The notes beneath the pieces were generated by a model, which was not told the DNA's origin, ran no database searches, and saw only the letters and a program-made list of their open reading frames with translations. A stretch of DNA of 64,000 bases from Torymus aiolomorphi (lineage: Eukaryota > Arthropoda > Insecta > Hymenoptera > Torymidae). This document shows, piece by piece, positions 22,793 to 33,269 of this stretch; the first letter of the stretch is position 1, and the number at the start of each line of letters is the position of its first letter. A program made the translations under genes and the position numbers. The stretch is taken from NCBI GenBank assembly GCA_036365515.1, contig CM070876.1, forward strand, positions 34,045,195-34,109,194, written 5' to 3'.

Positions 22793-24086
22793 CGAGGGTC
22801 ATTTGATAAGTACCTAGCCTACAAATGAAAACACCAACATTTTACAAAAAATAAAATTTATTTTTCAATGTAGTCTCCTTTTAGTTGAATACACTTGGTC
22901 CAGCGGTGTTCCAATTTTTTTAACCCCGTTGAAAAAAATGTTTTCTCTTGGTTTGCAAAATAGGCCTCCGTGGCGGCGATTATTTCGTTATTGGAGTGGA
23001 ATCTCTTCCCGGCGAGCGAATTTTTTAGGTTCGGAAACAAAAAAAAGTCGCACGGAGCCAAATCTGGAGAATACGGTGGATGGGGCAGCAGTTCGTAGCG
23101 TAATTCGACCAATTTAGCCGTGGCGAGTGCAGAAGTGTGAGCCGGTGCATTATCGTGGTGGAAAAGCACTTTCTTTTTAGACAAATGGGGCCGTTTTTCT
23201 TCTAACACGGCGTCAAATCGGCTCAATAGTTCGGCGTAGTACTGTCCTGTGACCGTTTTGCCCTTCTCCAGATAGTCAATAAAAATCACACCTTGAGAAT
23301 CCCAGAAAACAGTGGCCATCACCTTTCCGGCCGACGGGACCGTCTTCGCCTTCTTCGGAGCAGGTTCACCGGGTAAGGCCCACTGTTTTGACTGCTCCTT
23401 GGTCTCTCGACTGTAGTAGTGAATCCATGTTTCGTCAACGGTCACGTAACGACGCAAAAACTCTTTTGGATTGCGATTAAACAGCTCCAAACACTGCTCT
23501 GAACTGGTCACACGGATGCGCTTGTTTTCTGCAGTCAGCAAACGCGGCACCCACCTTGCTGACAGCTTCCTCATGCCTAAAATCTCATGTAGCATATGCC
23601 ATACGCGTTCTTCTGAGATGCCTACTATCGCAGCTATCTCGTGCACCTTTAATCGGCGGTTTGACAAAACGATATCGTGTATTTTTGTCACGTTCTCCTC
23701 CGTAGTGGCTGTTTTCGGAGCACCTGGGCGTGGATCATCAAAAACCGACGTACGACCACGTTGAAACTCGTTATACCAAAATTTAACGGTCGCCATCGAA
23801 GGAGAAGCATCCCCATACACTGCATCCAAGCGTTCTTTAATTTCACTGCGCGATTTCCCTTCCAAAAACAAGAATCGAATCACCGACCGATATTGTTCTT
23901 TCTCCATTTTTCCAAAAATCAACGGACACATTTGCTTTCACACGCTCTCAAAAATAAACTACAACTCCGATCCGGCTGAAATTTCGTCTGTAACCGTTTA
24001 CAGGAAGATACTGCACTGTAGTGTATTTCTGGTGCGATAGTGGCACCATCTGGCGGTGAGGCTAGGTACTTGTCAAATGACCCTCG
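22793..24086 (-). mobile_element. mariner transposon with intact ends
   Basis: 28 bp terminal inverted repeats beginning CGAGGGTCATTTGA are identical except for one position. Each border is flanked by TA (22791-22792 and 24087-24088), the standard Tc1/mariner target duplication. Element length (1,294 bp), a single intact transposase gene and clean ends all point to a recent arrival. Confidence 0.95.
22858..23931 (-). CDS. mariner transposase, complete 357-codon frame
   Basis: A cut-and-paste DNA transposase that binds the element ends, excises it and inserts it at TA. The N-terminal ~110 residues form a paired helix-turn-helix DNA-binding region (SMATVKFWYNEFQRGR near 45-60; a second helix pair around 90-112). 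The WVPR linker motif is at 127-130. The catalytic acidic triad is D166 (VDETW), D260 (FHHDNAPAH) and D295 (SPDLAPCD), with 34 residues between the last two: the D,D34D signature of mariner. The second motif has HHD where HQD is more common in relatives I know. There is no stop or frameshift, and the length matches the family. Translation could start at M1 or at M9 (MEKEQ), the usual family start. The short terminal non-coding margins (about 65 and 155 bp) contain only the inverted repeats and leader. Confidence 0.95.
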   Translation of the reverse strand: MCPLIFGKMEKEQYRSVIRFLFLEGKSRSEIKERLDAVYGDASPSMATVKFWYNEFQRGRTSVFDDPRPGAPKTATTEENVTKIHDIVLSNRRLKVHEIAAIVGISEERVWHMLHEILGMRKLSARWVPRLLTAENKRIRVTSSEQCLELFNRNPKEFLRRYVTVDETWIHYYSRETKEQSKQWALPGEPAPKKAKTVPSAGKVMATVFWDSQGVIFIDYLEKGKTVTGQYYAELLSRFDAVLEEKRPHLSKKKVLFHHDNAPAHTSALATAKLVELRYELLPHPPYSPDLAPCDFFLFPNLKNSLAGKRFHSNNEIIAATEAYFANQEKTFFSTGLKKLEHRWTKCIQLKGDYIEK

Positions 24087-24217
24087 TAGCTACATTAACA
24101 ATACACTATCAACATTTTATACTTTTACCATTTTTAACCTACACTAGAAAATGTGTTGCCATTGGCTTTGTCGAATATTAGAAACTAATATTTACATTAT
24201 TAACTTATGCCATTATC

Positions 24218-24637
24218 CTACAATCTAAGATTAGTTTTTCTCAGGCGAGAAATGCCAGGTTTGTAGGATGATTTCGTTCGAGGACGAGATTTGAACTTAA
24301 TAATTTTGGTAGGGCTGAAGGATGTTTTTGGCTGGGGAGCTGAGATTATAGGTGGACGGTAAGTGTTTATGTCTGGGAGATTGACCGTAGTGGGAAGGAT
24401 TGCTCGTGAAAGTTGACGATTACGTCGTTGTATTGACCGGCGGATGTGTTGTCGGAATGTGGGAGTAGATTTGCAAACAGACAGCCAACTGCGGGAGACT
24501 TGGGAAGCATTGTATAGAGATTGAGTATCGAGTTTCAATAATATTATCTCAGAGATTTCTGTTGGCAATTATTTGATGACGTCGACGCGTTTATTATACA
24601 TGCCGAGGTAGTCCAGTAATTGCTTGAAGGAATCCAT
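24218..24637 (-). pseudogene. F-box protein relic, one in-frame stop
   Basis: From the ATG at 24637 the frame encodes 22 codons (MDSFKQLLDYLG...), a TAA at 24569-24571, then 116 more codons in the same frame to 24218. The part after the stop opens LPTEISEIILLKLDTQSL and continues ASQVSRSWLSVCKSTPTF, a typical F-box helix pattern. In working proteins this motif binds Skp1 to recruit substrates to an SCF ubiquitin ligase. It is followed by a basic Arg/Lys-rich tail with no LRR or WD repeats. The TAA directly precedes the F-box and is shared with the copy at 33960, so it is older than the duplication. If translation could start downstream, no ATG exists at the F-box start (the codon is TTG). Best read as a mobile or duplicated pseudogene. 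Confidence 0.65.
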
Positions 24638-24710
24638 GACGATGCTTTTGATCGCACCTGTTCACTCCTCAGGTGCAGTCGATCAAGTGACGAGTGGGTC
24701 TCCATCTACC

Positions 24711-24830
24711 TCTTATATACCCATCGTCTATGCACGTGATTGGCTGACGGCTGTCAGCCAATCAGGTTTGGCCTCGCACTCGATCAGCTCCCGGCCAATC
24801 AGGGACGAGCTCGTACCTGATTGGACCGAC
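24711..24830 (-). promoter_or_regulatory. TATA box and CCAAT cluster upstream of the F-box frame
   Basis: On the minus strand, TATATAAG lies at 24719-24712, about 80 bp before the ATG at 24637. Further upstream are four CCAAT/ATTGG cores (near 24739, 24760, 24796 and 24824), two of them in a TTGGCTGACGGCTGTCAGCC palindrome. Position and spacing fit a core promoter with a start near 24690. The second F-box copy stops being homologous near 24675 and lacks this promoter. Confidence 0.5.
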
Positions 24831-24945
24831 CCAACAAATCAGGATTCAGCTAGCATCTGATTGTTCGGATCCAAAAAATCCCACAAGTACTGTCATTTTA
24901 TAAATTTCTTTGTGTTTACTGAATTGTTAATGAAAATTTGTTTAA

Positions 24946-25205
24946 GTACACGGAGAAAAATAACATAGGAAAAATTGCCATATTTGATTGTAAGTCGAGG
25001 ACAGACTGAAATCCTCCACAAAATTGCCATAATTTATGGTAAAAATTGCCATAAATTTATAGTAATTTTTACAATGTAGGAAAAATTGCCATAAATTTAT
25101 GGCAATTTTTACCATAAATTATGGCAATTTTGTAGAGGATTTCAGTCTGTCCTCGACTTACAATCAAATATGGTAATTTTTCCTATGTTATTTTTCTCCG
25201 TGTAC
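24946..25205. mobile_element. 260 bp hairpin MITE
   Basis: The left arm (from GTACACGGAGAAAAATAACA) and the right arm (its complement, ending at 25205) pair over about 120 bp. Inside, runs of AAATTGCCATAA-type units point inward from both sides. The palindromic ends make the target duplication ambiguous (GTAC is possible). Non-coding. Confidence 0.8.
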
Positions 25206-26229
25206 ATACTTCTATAATGCCTCTAATTGAACTACAACAATTTTCTATACGTAAGGGAAATGTTATCAAATTTCTATGCCGATACTTATTGAAATACCAT
25301 TTTTATCGAAAATTGTTCATTTTAGACATAAAATAGCTTGGGTCTCGGAAAAAAGGCCCATTCACAAAAACCCCGAAGCACGTGTCTCATTATTTGTTAT
25401 AACGAATTACCTCCTACAGTTTTAGCCAAATCCGGGACCAGCATTTCTGGTGCTCTCCTTGTTAGTGTAATTCTTTTATTCTAATACTTCAGTTATTAAG
25501 AAAGAGGTAGCTTCATCGAGATCATGCATTGTCTCTATAATATTCCAATTTTTCGTAAGACCTATTGCATGAAGCTTTGAAGTTTATAGTAATTATAGTG
25601 ATAGTGAATATGAGGGGGGGAGGAAAAAATCGTTTTTCAAGCATATCATTTAATAATTCTAGGCTATATTCATCTTCTTTCATAATATTGACATTAAAAT
25701 CCCCAATAATCAGGTGGTTTTTTGCTTCGTCATAGAGGAAGCTTTGTAACGGTAACAAAAATTTTCGAGACAAAAAATGTTGTACACGACAATAATGTAC
25801 AAGTCTTTAAAATATAATAAAATTCTATACAAATTAAGTCTACACAGAGAATTTCGGCACACAAACTATTCTCAAAATAAATTGTGCACAGTTAAAATCT
25901 AGATCAATATGATCTACACATGATTTTAATCGTGAAAACTATCTCAGTGTAGACTATATATGTATACATTTTTTCTTTATATTATTTGTATAGAACTTAG
26001 CAGTGCTATAAAAGTCCTGTGTAGAAGCTTTGTGTAGACACTCAATGTGCTCAATATCACTACTATCGTATTCTCCAACGATCCGAAATTGAAAATTGAG
26101 CAACTCTCGTTTCTTAAAGTACAGGCATGTAAAGAACTAAAATGCGCATTTTTCTGTGAAGAAATCAAAATTTCATCTTTATTAGTTTTATTAAAAATCC
26201 CAATAAACTTTTTTTTTTTTTTCTGAAAA
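25206..26229. other. AT-rich intergenic DNA with a small inverted repeat
   Basis: No gene recognised. A 119 bp element-like inverted repeat (AGTCTACACAGAGA ... TCTCAGTGTAGACT) spans 25837-25955. A second copy of the dispersed GGAAGCTTTG motif is at 25737-25754. The short minus-strand frames at 25522 and 25977 have no support; the first contains a short DFNVNI-like string that might be a scrap of a retroelement endonuclease. Confidence 0.4.
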
Positions 26230-26743
26230 AAAGTTTAATGTAATGTCACGTCCGAGAACACAACATGACTGGGATGGTTAACTCGGTGAAGAGTTACGCT
26301 CTTTCAGGCCTTAGCTGCGTTAGCTATTCAACCTTGGTTGAGCTGTTGAGTTGGAAGTATAAGGCGCTTAAACTGAGTTAAAATATTTTTGATAATAGGA
26401 AGTTTGGATGTTTACCAGGACCAACAGGTACGGCACATATGTCCCTTAAGAACAATTGCACACGTCCCTTGTATGGATAGGAAATAAGGTTAAGAGCCCA
26501 GGAGTATGAGTTTCAAGGAGAACTAATTTTACCCAATCTCAGGGAAATCTCAGGTTCACCCTTCCCTCCCGAGAGCTGATGCTCATAAGCCACTGCGTTA
26601 ATTTAATTAATTAAATAGAAAAGAAATACGCATTTGGGTTGCAAGTCGTCAAACTAATAAAATAATGAAATTGGCAAAAATGAATTTAGTTCGCGTCAAG
26701 CTTTGAAATGAATAATAAATAAACTTTGTTAGATCAAATTGCA

Positions 26744-27079
26744 TAAAATAAATAATATTTTCTTTGTTAGGTCAAATTGCATAAAAGCCCTTAAGGCTTA
26801 ACACTAAATGACCCGTTTCTTTGAATAAACAAGTCCTTAGAGTCCTTAAGACCCAGGCCAACACTTTTATTCGAAGATCAAAGTTAAATATATATTATTT
26901 ATTATAATTTTTTAATAAGTCCGAAAAATAAATAATATTTTCTTTGTTAGGTCAAATTGCATAAAAGCCCTTAAGGCTTAACACTAAATGACCCGTTTCT
27001 TCGAATAAACAAGTCCTTAGAGTCCTTAAGACCCAGGCCAACACTTTTATTCGAAGATCAAAGTTAAATATATATTTAT
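26744..27079. repeat. 180 bp tandem duplication
   Basis: AATAATATTTTCTTTGTTAG ends identically registered at 26760 and 26940. The units agree through AAGATCAAAGTTAAATATA with one visible substitution (TTCTTTG versus TTCTTCG). A third, partial unit precedes the first (about 26705-26743). Confidence 0.85.
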
Positions 27080-27218
27080 TGTATTTTAAATTTTTTATTT
27101 ACCTTTTGAAATTTTGATTTGGAATTTTAAATTTCTTTTTCTTTGTTAAATAATAAATTTGAAAAGAATTTGAATTTGTGTAAAATTTGAATGTTTATTT
27201 ATAAATTTGTACAGGTCT

Positions 27219-27396
27219 TAAGCTTGTGAGGCTTGTAGAGCACTGTCTCAGTACAAACAACAAAACTTGTGAGGCTCTTGTTGACTGCTTGGGTCAGTTC
27301 AGAAAAAGCTTGTGAGGCTTGTGTTAATCTGACTGACTTGGTCAGTTCAGTAAAGCTTGTGAGGCTTGTGGTGAACTGCTTGGGTCAGTTCGCGTT
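27219..27396. repeat. minisatellite, four 43-47 bp units
   Basis: AAGCTTGTGAGGCTTGTG-like starts occur at about 27221, 27263, 27306 and 27353, each followed by a GACTGCTTGGGTCAGTTCAG-like half in the later units. Confidence 0.75.
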
Positions 27397-27740
27397 CGGC
27401 GTATTTAAATCCATTGCTCCTCCTCTTCTTTGGCTGAAAAACTGCGGTGACAAATCGGGTGGTTGCGTCATTTTGGTGGACGAATCATATGTGATAAATT
27501 CGACGGCGAGTACTGCTTTGCATATCTCGTATGCTGTGGTGTGGAAAAACGGCGTCCAATGGTGTGAGGGCGGCATCCCTTCCGAACTTCAATTTTCAGT
27601 TGTGTGGGAGAAGTCCTATGCTTTAACACAGAGAGCGGCAGAGAGCGGTCGCTCATCCCTTCTCTAGGGTATTTTCCGGCGGCTCGTATCTTCTTTAAGG
27701 AGTGAGAGAGAACGCTATATGTGCGACAGAGAAAGAGAGA

Positions 27741-30543
27741 TGAGAGAGATGAAAGATATATCCTTCTCTTTCTTTCGAGTCAAAAATGATCAATTTTCTG
27801 TTACTTGCTGAAAATTATACAATGTGGGCAGTTTATAAATTATAAAATATGTTATTCTATTACATTTTGTTCTAAAATGAAAATACAAATTTGAACGGAA
27901 GTTATCGGTCTATTACAACAGGAGTTAAACGCATTACAAATTTTATAAACTTAATTATACATTAAACAATGAAATTTCTTATGCAAACTTTATAAAAACA
28001 TTAGACTATTCATTCTAGCTAATATATCAATCATATTATTAAGTTATTTTATTAAATCAATACATTTTCCTTAGATTTTCTATTATTTATTTAAAATATT
28101 TGAAATTTAATTAGTTTTCGTAAGTAACAATGTGTTAAAATACAACTATTGTCCAGTAAAATGTTTTATCTAATGTGTATATTTCATAAAACTTGCATTA
28201 ACAATGAAAATTACTTATAAATAGTCATAATAGTTAATTATTATTAAGAAAACGTACGAATTACAAATGTATTATTCAAGTTCTAAACAGTTTATCATCT
28301 AAACTTAAAGTCTAGTTAGTTAATCTAGTAGAAATAGACAAATGGATTATTATTACTATAAAAACATATTATAATAATGGATTTTCTCATCTCTTAATTT
28401 TTACTTAACATAATGCAACTTTTATCTTAAACAAAAATTATTTTTCTAATTATAATTAATGAGATATCTAGCGTTATTCTAAAATAATATTCTTATGCTA
28501 TAGTACATTGAGTCCCAAAAGATGCTGGAAAATGCGTCTCCGCGCAGGAAGACTGAGAAAAATCTATTTTTAGACGAGCCATGTGTTTTGGGGCTGATGT
28601 AGCTGACAAACATCTTCTTTGTCTCGGGTTTTCCTATAATTAACAATCTAGATATTCTACCATGAATTGAATTATTTATCTTACTAAATAATTATGTAGC
28701 AAGATATTACAACTTGAATGAAAATGCTACGACTATTTTAATGATAGTTATTTGGAATACAAAATTTTACTAACTTAATAATCTAATTTACAATGAAATC
28801 ATATATGATAAATTTATAATAACAGTCAATTATCTAAAATAAACTAAAACCTAAATGCTTTGTTATCAAAACTTGTTGATTTATATAATATAATAGCTAT
28901 TATAGTAATTATTTATCGTTGGTTAATAAAGATTCTTTACATGGTTATAGGTTGCGTTTATAAAATGCATATGGTTACTCATAGAGCTATATTTTTGGGT
29001 TTTTGTTACTAGATCTTTGTATTATTAATACAAAAACAACAAAGCTGTTGATTGCTATTTAACAAAGAATATATATAATTAATATTATTTTTCCTAATTT
29101 CCTTACTGTTATATTTAATATCGGTTGTTGTTAAAATAATTTTATTGATAACGGTTTGAGAGATAATGTAAAATAATATTTCAATGTATAGTATAAGTCA
29201 TGTTTTGAAAAACTCGGAAAAGCGCGTCCCTGCGTGGGAAAGCGTCGTATCTATATTTAGTATGGGTCATGTGTTTTACAGCCCCAAGATTACGTATCCG
29301 CTAGGGCTATCGTCTTCTTAAGGCTAATTCCACATTTTGAAGGAATATTTCCAACTCACATGTAATTGTTCAAAATCCAAAAATGTTTGTTAAATTTGTG
29401 ATATGTAATAAAACAGTTTATTTATTTATAGCAGAAGAAAAACAGAAGGTTGAATAAGTTTCATTATTTGAGTAGGAAAAATATTCTTTCATGAATGTGT
29501 CTTAAAGTAGTTATTGTAATTTTATATTTGTTTGTGATTGTGAATAGAAAACCTTATAAACTCTTATACCTCGCGTTTGGAACGGTTTGCTAGTTAGGTC
29601 AAACGTATAAAGGAAGAATTACAATTGTGATTATTGCACAAGGGTTTGTTTAACAATTCGTACTTAAATTATTATTTAAAATATATCCTTGTAGAAAATT
29701 AACCCTAATTTATAACTAACTCATTAATACAACTGAAGTATTTCTAAATAAAATTGTATTGCAGAAATATTGTAATTCAACTAAAGGTTTTACTATTGAA
29801 CATTTTTTTATTAGAGTGAGGTTACTTACTTTTGTACAAGAGAATATAATAATCTTCGATAAACAATTGCGTATTATAATTTTACAGTATCTGTGATCGT
29901 AGGTATAATCGGATATAATTTTTATTTATTTAAAAGTAGTGTTTGTCTTTATCAAGAAGAAAGGAAAGTTTACAGTCCGTTTTTATATTAAGTCTAAATA
30001 TAGCCTTTTAAGGAAAAGGAAATTACAAGATTAAAAATTCAGAAATTTTAAAGCATGCGCCGCGTCGGTGTTTTATGACAGCTTGAGACTCCGAGAAGCG
30101 CAGGTCACATCTACAACCCTTGGTGCAATAGTGTAGGTAGGGTAGTAGGTGTTCAGGGTTATGACTATGGTTCATCGCATAAAAATATATACAAAAAAAA
30201 AATTTTCCCATCGTAGACGGTTCCGTTACAGTAATTTGCTGTTCAACTTGCGAGAACTTCGTTCAGATCAATTTTTCAAAAATTTTTAAACAATAAATTT
30301 TAGAGTATTGAGAATATTATAAACCATAGCGGAATGGAGATTTTTATTGAACCAAATAGCGAATGTTAAAGCAATTTTTTCGCTATTTTACACCTGTATT
30401 TTCAAATGCAAAAGTTGTGTAACAAATTTTCGAATTTTGCGATTTGATTTAAACTACTATATTAAACATCTAAGGAAGTTTTTTGGAAAATTCCAGTACT
30501 CTATGCTTTGCTGCTAAGTAGAATTTTTTGTGATATTGCAATA
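27741..30543. other. AT-rich intergenic DNA with one diverged direct repeat
   Basis: No gene recognised. About 28485-28655 and 29170-29325 are diverged direct repeats: TAAAATAATATT, a GCGTC-CCGCGCAGG-like block, CTATATTTAG and CATGTGTTTT in the same order, about 690 bp apart. The rest is low-complexity AT-rich DNA. Confidence 0.4.
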
Positions 30544-30617
30544 AATGCTGTTGAAGGCCGCGCGCCACGGTACACGCCGGAACACGTGTACCGTAGCGTG
30601 CGTCTTTCAACAGCATT
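30544..30617. repeat. 74 bp hairpin just upstream of the protease
   Basis: AATGCTGTTGAA and ACGGTACAC pair with GTGTACCGT and TTCAACAGCATT around a short loop. It lies 119 bp before the protease ATG, in what would be its promoter. Probably a small MITE. Confidence 0.7.
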
Positions 30618-30954
30618 AAATAATAGCACGAAACAAAGTTGACTCCAACACTTGTGTTTATTTTATTTTTATGATCATTCGATAAGATCGGTACATATAA
30701 GGAAGATTTTATTTTCATTTTCACTTATTGCAGTCATGAAGGTCTTGTGTATTTTGTTGTGCGTTGCTTTCGCAAGCGGCTTCTATATAGGTAAAAAAGA
30801 TTTTAAATGGTATTTTTGTGGATTAAAATAAATTTTTCAATTACATATTATATTCCAATTTCTAATAGATAACAATGGAACACGCGAAGAAAAAATTATT
30901 GGAGGACAGTACGTTAGAATAGAAGATGTACCATATCAGGTAAATAAATACAAT

Positions 30955-31265
30955 AGTACATTACGATACGTGTGACTTAAGTGGCCCATTATCGCACGAG
31001 GTGAGGTTAGCGCCCGAGCGTAGCGAGGGCGATAATTCACGTCGTGTGATGGACCACTCAAATCATAACTATCGTATATTATTTTATAGCACGTTTACCT
31101 AAGTCCGCTGTTACACCTAGTCGTGCCTTAAGCAGTCCATTTTTGCATCGTGAGGTTAGCGCACGAGCGCAACGAGCGCGATAAACACGGTGCAATAATC
31201 GGCTACTTAAGTCACGGATAAACGTGACATAAATGCGGACTTAGGTCACACCGTGCTATAAACTA
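30955..31265. repeat. two hairpins with GAGCG-AGCGAG cores in protease intron 2
   Basis: Two neighbouring palindromes (about 30960-31085 and 31095-31262) each have a GCGC-CGAGCG-AGCGAG-type centre. Similar cores sit in hairpins at 35795-35905, 42270-42400 and 62815-62890, so this is a dispersed family. Confidence 0.65.
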
Positions 31266-31402
31266 AATTTTGTAACATTCCTCCTTTTGCAGCAATTTCT
31301 TTAATGTAACTGCTTAAAAAATTAATAGATTATTTGATAGATTTATTAATAGATTTATTTATTAATAAATTGTTGAATAAAATAGACCATGAACGAAATT
31401 AA

Positions 31403-31773
31403 GGGGGTCCGAAAGTCAATTAAAAATTCAAATTTCGCGCCACAAAAAATAAGTCATTTGCCTATAACAAATAGTAAAAACAATATTATGGAAAACTAGA
31501 ACTGCATTGCCCTCCGTTACATTATTATCTATCATTTTACAAAGTTTGAAGTTTTTATATAAATTACTTGATTTTGAGACACTATTCAAATGCCATTCAG
31601 CGAAATATTTATATAGAAACTGCAAACTTTGTAAAATGATAGATAATAATGTAAAGGACGGCAATGGTTTTCCGTAATATTGTTTTTACCATTTGTTATA
31701 GGCAAATTACTTATTTTTTCGTCTGCTATATTGTGGCGCGAAATTTGAATTTTTAATTGACTTTCGGACCCCC
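31403..31773. mobile_element. 371 bp TTAA-flanked inverted-repeat element in protease intron 2
   Basis: The ends GGGGGTCCGAAAGTCAATTA and the complement at 31773 pair over about 150 bp with scattered mismatches. TTAA abuts both ends (31399-31402 and 31774-31777). Non-coding; the 78- and 79-codon frames inside come from the palindrome. Confidence 0.8.
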
Positions 31774-32855
31774 TTAATAGACGTACTTGCGTTATCGCAT
31801 TATGTATTGAATAAATTTCATACAAAACAGTTTATAAAAATTTAAAAGTTTTTTAAAATAATTCAAGAAGATGTAAAATCTGATTGAAGATCCTTATATA
31901 CCTTGTATATCAACATAATAATTTCAATATAAATCTTTAAGCTCAGCTCTCAGGATGAAAGTATTTAAATTTGTTTTTAGGCTAGCTTGTTGCGTTGGAT
32001 GAGCGCAGGTAACATTTGCGGTGCAACTATTATACATGAATTTTGGGTTATAACTGCTGCACACTGTCTCGAGTAAGATTTCATTTAATTGTTATAATTA
32101 CATCAAGTATTTCTATATAATAGAACTTCTTACAAAAAATTAAATTAACATCTTCATTGAAAAATAGATATAAAACGCGTGTATTAGTACAAACTGGCAG
32201 TGTACACAGAAATCAAAGATTAGGTAAAGTATACAAATCTGAGTAAATTATAATGCATGCGGATTACAATGAAGACAGCGATAACAACGACATTGCTTTA
32301 ATCAAGGTAATTAAATGTGATTTTTTACCTGTGAATTACTTAGAAAGGATTTAGTATAGATATAATATCACTATTCATGACAATGTTAGTATTTCAATGT
32401 GTGTAATAATAGTTTTATACAACTTCGAAACTTTTAATTTTTGATTAACAACTAAGAACTTGTAACTAACACGAATATTTTCATTATATTTTTCATTCAG
32501 CTTGCACAGCCTATTAAATTTAATAATAAACAACAATCTATAGCTCTTGCAAAGCCACACGATAGTCCCAGAGAAGGTGAATTGATGCAGATTTCTGGTT
32601 TTGGAAAGAAAGGGGTAAGTTCTTATCCTTCACAGAGAAAGGTTTTCTTTTTTTCTAGAATTTCTTTAGTTAATTTAATTAAGTACTTTTAGGAACATCT
32701 GGGATTTTCTGATATTTTGAAGACTGCACACGTACGTGTAATAAATCAAGAAGATTGTGAAAAAGGTTACGAGTCACAAGAACCCATAACCCATAATATG
32801 TTTTGTACGGGCAATGGAGAAGCTGAGGCGTGCGATGGTGATTCTGGTGGACCTG

Positions 32856-33124
32856 CACTGAAAAAACTCTGGCACGCAAGACGCACAAAACGAGTGGCTT
32901 ATTTCGTCCCTGGATTCGGCACAGCACATCTCCCCTTCTGGCACGTAATACATACCAAATATTGCCGATACTTTTAAAACCTAACCTAAATTCGCCTTAA
33001 GATATGGTATACGCGCCGCCAGGGGGAATCAGTAGCACCGTTACGGGACAACAGCCGTGCCGAACCGAAGGGACGAAATACGTCCCTCGTTTTGTGCCTC
33101 TTGTGTGCCAGAGTTTTTTCAGTG
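32856..33124. mobile_element. 269 bp MITE inserted in the protease catalytic exon
   Basis: The ends begin CACTGAAAAAACTCTGGCAC and pair for about 65 bp with the right end. Each end is flanked by TG (32854-32855 and 33125-33126), a 2 bp target duplication. CACTG termini with a 2 bp duplication recall CACTA-type transposons, which is inference. Host sequence resumes in the original reading frame if one TG is counted once. Confidence 0.8.
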
Positions 33125-33269
33125 TGGTGTTATTCATGATAAACTCTATGGAATCATTTGCAGTGTTCAATATTGTGAATAAAAAATATTTCCCGGAGTG
33201 TACACTAGGGTGCATAAATACTATGATTGGATTGAAGAAAAAACTGGACTCAGATTCTACAAGTTATAA

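Larger units (their letters stand above)
26230..27740. repeat. repeat-rich block, possibly LTR-derived
   Basis: It opens with TGTAATGTCACGTCCGAGA, the kind of start seen at insect Gypsy-like LTRs, but no second LTR, primer-binding site or pol sequence is found. It contains a nearly perfect 180 bp tandem duplication (26744-27079) and a 43-47 bp minisatellite (27219-27396). The 132-codon frame at 27269-27667 overlaps the minisatellite and has no recognisable domain. A GC-richer stretch with GAGA repeats closes the block. Confidence 0.35.
30736..33269 (+). pseudogene. trypsin/chymotrypsin-like serine protease, dead
   Basis: An S1-family secreted endopeptidase. Six exons can be placed by GT..AG borders: 30736-30790, 30869-30939, 31981-32072, 32168-32306, 32501-32614, and 32693-33269 interrupted by a MITE. 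Exon 1 encodes a signal peptide (MKVLCILLCVAFASGFYI). Exon 2 has the activation site IIGGQYV. Exon 3 has the catalytic His (TAAHC), exon 4 the catalytic Asp (NNDIALIK) and exon 6 the catalytic Ser (CDGDSGGP). All three catalytic residues survive, but the gene is broken three ways. There is a TAA in exon 4 (32244-32246) before the Asp. A 269 bp MITE lies directly after GDSGGP (32856-33124). A second TAA follows CSVQYCE, before FPGVYTRV and a normal C-terminus (YYDWIEE). Removing the MITE and one TG copy would put both sides of exon 6 in one frame, so the gene was whole when hit. Intron 2 (30940-31980) has also been invaded by hairpin elements. Confidence 0.85.

Noticed and set aside
26230..27740. 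Complete LTR retrotransposon
   Set aside because: Only an LTR-like start is seen; no second LTR, primer-binding site, gag or pol.
32717..32977. Protease C-terminus continuing into a novel tail (LWHARRTKRVAYF...)
   Set aside because: The tail is MITE sequence; true protease sequence resumes after 33126.
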